From contig JAZQUV010000038.1 of the NCBI GenBank assembly GCA_045631465.1, positions 1 through 11,615 of the forward strand: a stretch of 11,615 nucleotides of DNA. Reading direction: 5' to 3'. Of this stretch, positions 1-5,656 are shown in pieces. Position 1 is the first letter of the stretch, and every line of letters begins with the position of its first letter. The notes under the pieces are model-generated. The model saw only the letters and a list, made by a program, of their open reading frames with translations. It did no database searches and had not been told where the DNA came from. This stretch comes from Aphodosoma sp045631465 (lineage in GTDB: Bacteria > Bacteroidota > Bacteroidia > Bacteroidales > Paludibacteraceae). A program made the translations under genes and the position numbers.

Positions 1-21
1 AATATAGAGACAAATTTAAGC

Positions 22-202
22 TAAAGTTGTCTTGTGACAAAATTTGCCTGGCAAATTTAACTATAAATAACTAAAATTCAGATTGTTACAAGTCTATTTT
101 TTACGTAAAGTTGTCTTGTGAAAATCTGCAGCACAAAAAAATCTTAATAATAAACTATAAGACAATTAGTTACAAGCGAATTTTTCCGCTAAAGTTGTCT
201 TG
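22..202. repeat. Three copies of a motif at exact 84-bp spacing
   Basis: The 13-mer TAAAGTTGTCTTG occurs at 22-34, 106-118 and 190-202, that is, every 84 bp. The second and third copies are also alike upstream, sharing GTTACAAG about 20 nt before the 13-mer and a T-rich middle. The first copy keeps only part of that upstream segment. The stretches between copies are AT-rich and only loosely similar, so this is a decayed tandem repeat rather than a CRISPR array, whose repeats would be near identical. I see no gene in 1-225 on either strand. The function is unknown. Confidence 0.7.
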
Positions 203-220
203 AACCTAAAAATAATAGCC

Positions 221-252
221 TTTTTTTGACCTATATTTTGAGCACCCTACCC
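221..252 (+). repeat. 32-bp repeat, left copy of an inverted pair
   Basis: This 32-bp stretch (seven T, then GACCTATATTTTGAGC, then a CACCCTACCC end) is the exact reverse complement of 11482-11513, about 11.2 kb away. Both copies are followed by a C/G-rich hairpin with a three-base loop that differs (GTT here, AAC in the other copy). It contains a near match to the Bacteroidetes -7 box (TATATTTTG, one base too long), but no -33 box sits at the right distance. The genes between the copies include housekeeping genes, so I read this as a dispersed repeat, not the ends of a transposon. Confidence 0.75.
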
Positions 253-450
253 GTTGGGGTCGGGGGGATAGGGGTGTGCTTGCTGTCCGCAGGTGACCCT
301 TCGGTAAGCTCAGGGATCACGCTGCGGTTACTACTTCGTGTGTCTCCTTCGGAGACCTTCTGCTCTTTCACCCCTACGTGGTTTATTTATTCTGTATATC
401 TCTATCAGGGGTTTACACCCCTGCCTGTAGTATATCACTCCTACGGAGTT
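253..450 (+). repeat. Hairpin-rich repeat element, no gene
   Basis: A run of paired segments is visible. An 8-bp stem (269-276 with 369-376) encloses two hairpins. One is long: 287-300 pairs with 312-327, with single-base bulges at 316 and 321. The other is GTCTCC-TTC-GGAGAC at 342-356. Two more hairpins follow, at 406-423 (7-bp stem, loop TTAC) and 437-449 (ACTCC-TAC-GGAGT). Loops of three or four bases recur. The composition is much richer in GC than the flanks. An 83-codon reading frame crosses it, but its translation simply follows the hairpins and looks non-coding. The style resembles dispersed hairpin repeats I recall from Bacteroidetes intergenic DNA. A structured RNA is an alternative. 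Confidence 0.6.
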
Positions 451-533
451 TATTATAAAATTATTTGTTGTGAATGAATATATTTGCTGTTTAATGTTCA
501 TTATATTACAGATGAGATGTGGATGGATATGAT

Positions 534-573
534 AAAAAAAATGCTGAGCCAGATGATGGACTCAGCATTTTTT
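534..573 (-). terminator. Intrinsic terminator after valS
   Basis: A perfect 13-bp inverted repeat (536-548 with 561-573; stem core ATGCTGAG/CTCAGCAT, 12-nt loop) lies about 20 nt beyond the valS stop codon. On the minus strand the stem is followed by a run of T, the standard rho-independent layout. The A-run on the other side means it could also stop plus-strand transcription. Confidence 0.9.
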
Positions 574-591
574 GTGTTATTTTTGTGCGAT

Positions 592-3213
592 TTACGCTTT
601 GCGGAGGTTGTTGATGCTGTCTTGGAGGGATTTGATTTTGGATTCGGCATCGGCTTGTTTTTTGCGCTCGTTTTCAACGATTTCGGGTTTGGCATTGGTT
701 ACGAATTTTTCGTTGCCGAGCTTTTTCATTACCGAATTTAAGAAGCCTTTGAGATACTCAATCTCTGCCTCCATCTTCTTAATCTCTTCTTCGACGTTGA
801 TGTTGTTGCCTAGTGGCACGGCATACTCGGTTACGCCTACCATATAAGTTGCGGCTGTGGCATCTTTTTCGCCATGAGCGATAGTCTCGAGGTTACACAT
901 TTTGATGATAACTGGGTTGTAGGCATCGTTGTGACCTTCGCCTGTAACGACAAGCGAGAGCGCCTCTTTGTTTGGTATGTTCTTGTCGAGACGAACTGTG
1001 CGCACACCTGCGATAATCTCTTTGACGAACTCGAAATCGGCGAGTAGGGCAGTATTGATTGTGCCTGCCTCAGGCATTGGGGCTACCATCACACTTTCGC
1101 CATCACGACGCTCGTCGAGCACTTGCCAAATCTCTTCGGTGATGAATGGCATGAATGGGTGGAGAAGGAGTGTGAGTTTTTCGAAGAACGCAATTGTTGA
1201 GTTGTAAGTAGCGCGGTCGATTGGTTGTTGATAAGCAGGTTTAACCATCTCGAGATACCAAGATGAGAACTCGTCCCAGAAGAGTTTGTAGACCGTCATA
1301 AGAGCCTCGCTGAGACGATATTTTGTGAAGTCGTCGTTGATTTCTTCGATAGTTTTAGAGAGTTTGCTGTCGAACCACTCGATTGCGAGACGTGAGCTTT
1401 CAGGTTGCTCGATATCAGCCACTTCCCAACCTTTGATGAGGCGGAGGGCATTCCATATCTTGTTGTTGAAGTTACGACCTTGTTCGCAAAGAGCTTCGTC
1501 GAAAAGGATGTCGTTGCCAGCAGGAGCTGCGAGCATCATACCCATACGCACACCGTCTGCGCCGAACTTCTCGATGAGTTCGAGTGGGTCAGGCGAGTTG
1601 CCGAGTGATTTTGACATCTTGCGACCGATTTTGTCGCGCACGATACCAGTGAAATATACGTTGCGGAAAGGCATATCGCCTTTGTATTCGTAGCCAGCCA
1701 TAATCATACGAGCCACCCAGAAGAAGATGATGTCGGGACCAGTAACGAGGTCGGCAGTTGGGTAGTAGTAGTTGATTTCGTCGTTGTTAGGATTGTTGAT
1801 GCCATCGAACAACGAGATAGGCCACAACCAAGAAGAGAACCAAGTGTCGAGGCAGTCTTCGTCTTGACGAAGGTCGTCGAGAGTGAGGGCATTGTTGCCT
1901 GTTTTGGCACGTGCAGCTTCGAGTGCAGCTTCGGCTGTTTCGGCTACAACATAGCCACCTTCAGGGAGGTAGTAAGCTGGGATGCGGTGACCCCACCAGA
2001 GTTGGCGGCTGATGCACCAGTCCTTGATATTTTCGAGCCAGTGGCGATAGGTGTTTTTGTATTTAGCAGGGTAGAACTTGATGTCGTCGTTCATGACAGG
2101 AGCGAGTGCGATTTCGGCAAGGTGCTCCATTTTGAGGAACCACTGCATTGAGAGTTTTGGTTCGATAGGCACATTGGTGCGCTCAGAGCAACCTACTTTG
2201 TTGTTGTAGTCCTCAACCTTCTCGAGAAGACCAGCAGCCTCGAGGTCGATGACGATTTGTTTGCGCACATCGAAGCGGTCCATGCCAATGTACATACCAG
2301 CAGCCTCGCTGAGTGTGCCGTTGTCGTTGAAGATATCGATGCTTTGGAGGTTGTGTTTTTCGCCAAGCATATAGTCGTTGATATCGTGGGCAGGAGTGAC
2401 TTTGAGGCAACCTGTACCGAACTCTACGTCAACGTATTCGTCCTCGATGACAGGCACTTCGCGACCTACGAGAGGCACGATGACGCGTTTGCCTTTGAGG
2501 TGAGTGTTTTTAGGGTCGTTAGGGTTGATACACATAGCTGTGTCGCCCATGATAGTTTCAGGACGAGTAGTAGCCACGATAGCGTATGTATCTTCGCCTA
2601 CCACTTTATAGCGGAGGTAGTAGAGTTTGCTTTGTTGTTCTTTGAAGATAACCTCTTCGTCGGATAGGGCAGTGAGGGCTTTTGGGTCCCAGTTGACCAT
2701 GCGTACACCACGATAGATGAGGCCTTTGTTGTAGAGGTCGCAGAATACTTTGATAACCGACTCTGAGCGAACATCGTCCATAGTGAACGAAGTGCGGTCC
2801 CAATCGCAAGAGGCTCCGAGTTTGCGGAGTTGTTGGAGGATGATGCCACCATGCTCGTGAGTCCAATCCCATGCGTGTTTGAGGAACTCGTCGCGAGAGA
2901 GGTCGGTTTTCTTAATGCCTTGAGCAGCGAGGCGATTGACCACCTTAGCTTCGGTAGCGATAGAGGCGTGGTCAGTACCAGGCACCCAACAAGCATTGAA
3001 GCCCATCATACGAGCGCGGCGCACGAGGATGTCTTGGATAGTGTTGTTGAGCATGTGGCCCATGTGGAGCACACCTGTCACGTTAGGTGGTGGGATAACT
3101 ATTGTGTAAGGCTTGCGACCGTCAGGTTTGCTCGAAAAGAGAGCGTGGTCGAGCCAGTATTGATACCATTTTTGTTCTACATCTTGCGGATTGTATTTAC
3201 TTGCTAATTCCAT
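592..3213 (-). CDS. valS: Valyl-tRNA synthetase
   Basis: Class Ia aminoacyl-tRNA synthetase that attaches valine to tRNA(Val) in the cytoplasm and edits mischarged threonine. The 873-residue length is normal for the family. The PPPNVTG segment and the HIGH-type signature HMGH (residues 50-53) form the ATP site. The CP1 editing domain carries TTRPET (215-220). DWCISRQLWWGHRIP (398-412) and the KMSKS loop (532-536, followed by LGNSPDPLELI) complete the catalytic core. An anticodon-binding helical domain follows, and the last ~65 residues form the Lys/Glu-rich coiled coil typical of ValRS. The start MELASKYNPQDVE fits the family N-terminus. The gene lies downstream of a small membrane protein gene across a repeat-filled gap of about 130 nt and ends at a strong terminator. 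I see no clear promoter or T-box in front, so read-through from upstream is possible. Confidence 0.98.
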   Translation of the reverse strand: MELASKYNPQDVEQKWYQYWLDHALFSSKPDGRKPYTIVIPPPNVTGVLHMGHMLNNTIQDILVRRARMMGFNACWVPGTDHASIATEAKVVNRLAAQGIKKTDLSRDEFLKHAWDWTHEHGGIILQQLRKLGASCDWDRTSFTMDDVRSESVIKVFCDLYNKGLIYRGVRMVNWDPKALTALSDEEVIFKEQQSKLYYLRYKVVGEDTYAIVATTRPETIMGDTAMCINPNDPKNTHLKGKRVIVPLVGREVPVIEDEYVDVEFGTGCLKVTPAHDINDYMLGEKHNLQSIDIFNDNGTLSEAAGMYIGMDRFDVRKQIVIDLEAAGLLEKVEDYNNKVGCSERTNVPIEPKLSMQWFLKMEHLAEIALAPVMNDDIKFYPAKYKNTYRHWLENIKDWCISRQLWWGHRIPAYYLPEGGYVVAETAEAALEAARAKTGNNALTLDDLRQDEDCLDTWFSSWLWPISLFDGINNPNNDEINYYYPTADLVTGPDIIFFWVARMIMAGYEYKGDMPFRNVYFTGIVRDKIGRKMSKSLGNSPDPLELIEKFGADGVRMGMMLAAPAGNDILFDEALCEQGRNFNNKIWNALRLIKGWEVADIEQPESSRLAIEWFDSKLSKTIEEINDDFTKYRLSEALMTVYKLFWDEFSSWYLEMVKPAYQQPIDRATYNSTIAFFEKLTLLLHPFMPFITEEIWQVLDERRDGESVMVAPMPEAGTINTALLADFEFVKEIIAGVRTVRLDKNIPNKEALSLVVTGEGHNDAYNPVIIKMCNLETIAHGEKDATAATYMVGVTEYAVPLGNNINVEEEIKKMEAEIEYLKGFLNSVMKKLGNEKFVTNAKPEIVENERKKQADAESKIKSLQDSINNLRKA

Positions 3214-3219
3214 AATATA

Positions 3220-3355
3220 ATTTGAAATTTGAAATTTGAAATTTGAAATTTTTTTAATTTAAAATGTGGATATATAGTCTTTGTGTCATTGATTGATAAA
3301 AAGTTGATGCCGAATGGTAATTTTCAATTTTCAATTTTCAACTTTTAATTTTCAA
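3220..3355. repeat. Inverted 7-bp arrays around a core, valS upstream gap
   Basis: Four ATTTGAA units plus a partial one (3220-3251) start 7 bp before the valS start codon. A core with GTCTTTGTGTCATTG and GATAAAAA lies at 3277-3302. Five TTTTCAA-type units (3321-3355, one variant) follow in the opposite sense. The second array overlaps the stop codon of the upstream gene, so its last residues are encoded by repeat DNA. The same plan and a related core recur at 5533-5648, and the array plus core recurs inside the MATE gene at 9777-9839. Confidence 0.85.
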
Positions 3356-3728
3356 CTGCTATGATGCTATCGACTACGAATTCGCTGACGCCACGCCATA
3401 CGAGTGGGTTGAGGTACTCTTTGTAGTGAAGTTCGACTTGCTTGCCTGAGCAGCGCATAAGCGAGTCGGCAATGGCTTCGTCGGTAACTGAGAATTGGAA
3501 CTCGTAGCTTTGGATGCCTGAGGCTACGCCGTTGGCTGTTTGACCTTTGAAACCAGCTTGGATGAGTTTGCCTTCGTAGGTTTTGAAGATATAGCCTTTG
3601 TGGACCATATAGTTGAGTTCGCCAGCTTTGACGCCTTCGCCAAACACGAAGAAGTATTGGAAATAGATGACACCTGCAATGACTAGCACTGCGATTAGCG
3701 ATATGATGCCGATGATTTTTGCTTTCAT
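3345..3728 (-). CDS. Small membrane-anchored protein, function unknown
   Basis: The 127-residue protein has a short Lys start and one hydrophobic segment (about residues 5-28), so it is probably anchored in the inner membrane with the rest outside the cytoplasm. The soluble part starts VFGEGVKAGELN and contains KGYIFKTYEGKLIQAG and VELHYKEYLNPLVWRGVSEFVVDSI. I recognise this as a conserved Bacteroidales protein. Database entries for the family are often labelled 6-phosphogluconate dehydrogenase, but no nucleotide-binding or dehydrogenase motif is present here, so that label should not be used. Its final codons (Val-Glu-Asn-stop) fall inside a heptamer repeat array. A 23-nt leader motif at 3744-3766, 16 nt before the start codon, is shared with ybaK (20 of 23 bases). 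It lies directly upstream of valS and may be co-transcribed. Confidence 0.85.
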   Translation of the reverse strand: MKAKIIGIISLIAVLVIAGVIYFQYFFVFGEGVKAGELNYMVHKGYIFKTYEGKLIQAGFKGQTANGVASGIQSYEFQFSVTDEAIADSLMRCSGKQVELHYKEYLNPLVWRGVSEFVVDSIIAVEN

Positions 3729-3790
3729 ATATTAGATTTTTTTAGAAGACAAAATAACAGAATAACCAAAAAAAGTATCTTTAATCTGTG

Positions 3791-3811
3791 AAAATCAGTC
3801 GAGCTGATTTT
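3791..3811 (-). terminator. Weak hairpin in the CWC / membrane protein gap
   Basis: AAAATCAG (3791-3798) and CTGATTTT (3804-3811) form a perfect 8-bp stem with loop TCGAG. It lies between the stop of the CWC gene (3948) and the start of the small membrane protein gene (3728). The stem is AT-rich and the minus-strand T-run is short and interrupted, so termination is only a guess. It could equally be a repeat remnant. Confidence 0.35.
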
Positions 3812-3906
3812 TGTAACCAAAAATCGCGAATCTAAAAACAAGATAATTACATAAAACCATTATTTATTCTCACAGAAATTGTTTTACTTCAAAACAAATC
3901 AGTGTT

Positions 3907-3933
3907 ATCTGTGTAATCTGTGGGAGATAAAAA
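3907..3933. repeat. Repeat core of the TCTGTG type after the CWC gene
   Basis: ATCTGTGTAATCTGTGGG followed by AGATAAAAA lies just downstream of the CWC stop codon. It has an internal direct repeat (ATCTGTG, AATCTGTG), and TAATCTGTG recurs at 3782-3790. The layout, two short repeats then GATAAAAA, parallels the GTCTTTG cores at 3277-3302 and 5568-5598. It looks like a second type of the same class of boundary repeat. Confidence 0.45.
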
Positions 3934-3947
3934 TATATTATAATAAA

Positions 3948-4142
3948 TCAAAAACTTTGCCAAAGTATGTTGTTCTGTATCTCGCGAAGACAGTTCACAC
4001 AAAGGCAGTCGGTGTAATTCTCTGTAATATATTGGCGCGCTTCGGGGGTTAGTTGCACCGAGGCGCATTGGCATTTGGTTATATCGTCGTTGTGACGGCA
4101 GATGAATTTTGCTCCACAACGTGGACAAGTTTTTTCTTGCAT
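3948..4142 (-). CDS. Small cysteine-rich CWC-family protein
   Basis: The 64-residue protein has eight cysteines, at residues 6, 9, 15, 24, 26, 46, 48 and 51. It begins CPRCGAKFIC and ends with the DCLCVNCLREI segment, which matches the small cysteine-rich CWC family (probable zinc-binding proteins of unknown role). The name-giving Cys-Trp-Cys is Cys-Gln-Cys here. This frame was preferred over a longer overlapping frame (3889-4191) because that one has no cysteine pattern and translates repeat DNA upstream. A plausible -7 box lies at 4196-4203, about 50 nt before the start. Confidence 0.8.
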   Translation of the reverse strand: MQEKTCPRCGAKFICRHNDDITKCQCASVQLTPEARQYITENYTDCLCVNCLREIQNNILWQSF

Positions 4143-4177
4143 ATTTTTTATTTGTTACTTTTGTGACCAAATTATAT

Positions 4178-4205
4178 GTTACTTTTGTCATTGCGCAAAA
4201 GTAAC
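4178..4205 (-). promoter_or_regulatory. Inverted repeat carrying a -7 box for the CWC gene
   Basis: GTTACTTTTG (4178-4187) and CAAAAGTAAC (4196-4205) are perfect 10-bp inverted arms with an 8-nt gap. A further direct copy of GTTACTTTTG lies at 4154-4163, 24 bp away. Read on the minus strand, 4196-4203 is TACTTTTG, a full match to TAnnTTTG, placed correctly for the CWC gene. No TTTG is found 20 bp further upstream. It may be an operator, or a repeat that happens to resemble a promoter. Confidence 0.45.
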
Positions 4206-4223
4206 CAAAACGCTAGTGCTGTG

Positions 4224-4404
4224 CTTAAAAACGCTAAAGTCTAGCAATAAATCCTACAGCGCTTTAAACTCGGGCGGTCTTTTCTGCTCTATAAAATTCT
4301 GATTTTTGCCCGTGAGTCTTGCACTTCGTTGTTGACCTGTGTAACCTCGCCAAAAACCGCTGCTTAACGGATTTATTACTATCCTTTTTTTTAGCGTTTT
4401 TAAG
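4224..4404. repeat. 181-bp segment with 15-bp terminal inverted repeats
   Basis: CTTAAAAACGCTAAA (4224-4238) is the perfect reverse complement of 4390-4404, and similarity continues a few bases outward with gaps (GTGC near 4217, GGCAAGGCAC near 4413). Nothing inside looks coding. The form fits a small non-autonomous element, but I see no clear target-site duplication. Together with the tandem repeat that follows, this explains the gene-free stretch 4206-4643. Confidence 0.5.
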
Positions 4405-4632
4405 GCAAGGCACTTGAAATTGCTCATGCTCGGCAACTGAAGTAAACTTCGTTGCTCTCGCTTACTCGCAATTTTAAGGCAAGGCACGGAAGCCATTCGG
4501 ATTTCACGTGCGTCTTTTAAGGCAAGGCACTTGAAATTGCTCATGCTCGGCATAATAAGCAAGCTTAACTCTGCTCTCGCTTACTCGCAATTTTAAGGCA
4601 AGGCACGGAAGCCATTCGGCGTTCACGTGCGT
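4398..4632. repeat. Two tandem ~117-bp repeats with alternating A and B halves
   Basis: Copies at 4398-4513 and 4515-4632 start TTTTAAGGCAAGGCAC and end CACGTGCGT. TAAGGCAAGGCAC occurs four times (4401, 4475, 4518, 4594), followed alternately by TTGAAATTGCTCATGCTCGG and by GGAAGCCATTCGG, giving an A-B-A-B pattern. Between A and B each copy has a short hairpin: GAAGT-AA-ACTTC at 4439-4450 and TAAGC-AA-GCTTA at 4556-4567. The stems differ at two positions, with matching changes on both sides. A 102-codon minus-strand frame crosses the copies, but it only translates the repeat and I do not call it a gene. Confidence 0.8.
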
Positions 4633-4643
4633 ATGGTAATCTT

Positions 4644-4664
4644 AATTATGAATTATGAATTATA
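4644..4664. repeat. Three 7-bp units across the ybaK stop codon
   Basis: AATTATG occurs at 4644-4650 and 4651-4657, with a one-base variant at 4658-4664. The array supplies the TAA stop of ybaK (4660-4662). A heptamer array likewise supplies the stop of the gene ending at 3345. Confidence 0.65.
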
Positions 4665-5136
4665 TAAGGTCGCAAATGGTTGCGTTGCTGACGGTGATTA
4701 AATCGTTTGGGGCGATTTGGATTTGTAGGCCACGCACGCCTGCGCTAATATATATATGGTCGAAATCGGCGGCTGTGGTGTGGATATAGGTTGGGAATGG
4801 CTTTTTCATGCCAATAGGGGAACAACCTCCACGGATGTAGCCCGTAGTGGGGAGGAGGTCCTTCATTGGTATGAGGTCGCAATTCTTATTGCCACTCACT
4901 TTTGCTGCTTTCTTCAAATCGACCTCGCAGTTGCCCGGAATGACACAAACGAAGTAGCCCGATTTGTCGCCTTTGAGCACGAGGGTTTTGAACACCTGTT
5001 CGATGTTTTCGCCAAGGCTCTCGGCTACGTGTCCGGCATCGAGATGCTGCTCATCCACCTGGTAAGGGATGAGTTGGTAGTTGATTTTGCGTTGGTCGAG
5101 TAGGCGTGCAGCGTTGGTTTTGCTGATTTTTGCCAT
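4660..5136 (-). CDS. ybaK: Cys-tRNA(Pro)/Cys-tRNA(Cys) deacylase, YbaK/EbsC type
   Basis: Trans-acting editing protein that hydrolyses cysteine wrongly attached to tRNA(Pro) by ProRS, in the cytoplasm. The 158-residue length is normal. The QVFKTLVLKGD segment places Lys50 at the position of the family's conserved catalytic lysine (Lys46 in the Haemophilus enzyme). VCVIPGNCEVDLKKAAK and GYIRGGCSPIGMKKPFPTYI are typical YbaK motifs, the latter carrying the GG.SPIG substrate loop. The start MAKISKTNAARLLD fits the family. The stop codon lies in a heptamer array. A leader motif at 5145-5167 is shared with the gene starting at 3728, and a 14-bp inverted repeat sits just upstream. I found no clear promoter. 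A related activity on another mischarged tRNA cannot be excluded. Confidence 0.93.
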   Translation of the reverse strand: MAKISKTNAARLLDQRKINYQLIPYQVDEQHLDAGHVAESLGENIEQVFKTLVLKGDKSGYFVCVIPGNCEVDLKKAAKVSGNKNCDLIPMKDLLPTTGYIRGGCSPIGMKKPFPTYIHTTAADFDHIYISAGVRGLQIQIAPNDLITVSNATICDLI

Positions 5137-5144
5137 ATTATATC

Positions 5145-5202
5145 AAAAGACAAAAGAACATAATAACATAATTTTCCGTCATGTATATATTATGTTATTA
5201 TG
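5145..5202 (-). promoter_or_regulatory. Leader motif and 14-bp inverted repeat upstream of ybaK
   Basis: CATAATAACATAAT (5159-5172) pairs perfectly with ATTATGTTATTATG (5189-5202) across a 16-nt loop. On the minus strand it is followed by a T-rich stretch, so it may end transcription of the 94-residue protein gene just upstream. Overlapping it, 5145-5167 matches 3744-3766 at 20 of 23 bases; both sit 9-16 nt before a start codon. The stem is almost all AT, so a classical terminator is uncertain. Confidence 0.5.
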
Positions 5203-5237
5203 AGAAAGAAGTCGAACGATTAAGACTACTTTTTTCT

Positions 5238-5522
5238 TTATTCGCTGATTTTGTTCATGTCTTGGATAAGCTCGAGAGTAGCTTTGTTGAAGTCTTGAAC
5301 AAGAGCAGAGTAGTATTGTTTTGTGCGTTTGCGGTCTTTTGTACCCTCTGGGTGGTTGGCACGTGCGATGAATTCGTCGTTGATTTCGATGATGCGTGCA
5401 GCAAATGTGTCGAGAGTAGTGTTGTCGAATTTAGGAAGCACGAGGTTGCAGATGATACATTCGTCCATCAATTGTCCGAGAATAGCACGGATTTGTTTTT
5501 TGAGAGTTCTACGATTTGCCAT
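5238..5522 (-). CDS. 94-residue helical protein, function unknown
   Basis: I do not recognise this family. The protein begins MANRRTLKKQIRAILGQLMDE and is charged and apparently all helical, with no membrane segment or signal peptide. That suggests a small cytoplasmic protein of helical bundle type. The frame stays open upstream to 5606, but I place the start at 5522. The extra 28 codons (FYRQRHKDLRF...) are pure translation of the heptamer array and core at 5533-5598, and a nearly identical peptide appears in the unrelated MATE protein. It lies about 130 nt downstream of the chloride channel gene across repeat DNA, with no convincing promoter, so it may be transcribed by read-through. Confidence 0.75.
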   Translation of the reverse strand: MANRRTLKKQIRAILGQLMDECIICNLVLPKFDNTTLDTFAARIIEINDEFIARANHPEGTKDRKRTKQYYSALVQDFNKATLELIQDMNKISE

Positions 5523-5532
5523 AATTTTTATA

Positions 5533-5648
5533 ATTTGAAATGTGAAATTTGAAATGTGAAATTTGAAACGAAGGTCTTTGTGTCTTTGGCGATAAAAATT
5601 TGCCATGCAACATTAATTAACTTTCAAATTTAAACTTTCAACTTTCAA
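5533..5648. repeat. Inverted 7-bp arrays around a core, downstream of clc
   Basis: Five units alternate ATTTGAA and ATGTGAA (5533-5567). A core follows at 5568-5598 (ACGAAGGTCTTTGTGTC, TTTGGCG, ATAAAAA). The opposite array at 5621-5648 has units CTTTCAA, ATTTAAA, CTTTCAA, CTTTCAA. The element fills the gap between the clc stop and the 94-residue gene start. Its core matches the one inside the MATE gene at 9812-9839 closely and the one at 3277-3302 more loosely. Confidence 0.85.
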
Positions 5649-5656
5649 CTTGTTAA

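Noticed and set aside
1..202. CRISPR array
   Set aside because: The repeats share only 13 exact bases, the flanking parts vary, and the DNA between copies is itself related; no cas gene is present.
226..477. 83-codon plus-strand reading frame
   Set aside because: Its translation follows the 32-bp repeat and the hairpin cluster; codons are dictated by stem pairing, and the first nine residues recur in front of an unrelated gene because the repeat does.
3889..4191. Longer minus-strand frame overlapping the CWC gene
   Set aside because: It translates flanking repeat DNA (TDYTDNTDLF tail, KVT-rich start) and lacks the cysteine pattern of the overlapping CWC frame.
4254..4562. 102-codon minus-strand frame with an internal repeated peptide (SMSNFKCLALK)
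   Set aside because: The peptide repeats only because the DNA copies are 117 bp apart, a multiple of three; no signal, domain or start context supports a protein.
5523..5606. N-terminal extension of the 94-residue protein
   Set aside because: It encodes only heptamer array and core; the same peptide occurs in the MATE linker as a repeat product.
5625..5632. -7 box (TAAATTTG on the minus strand) for the 94-residue gene
   Set aside because: It falls inside a heptamer array that creates such matches by chance, has no -33 box and lies about 100 nt from the start codon.
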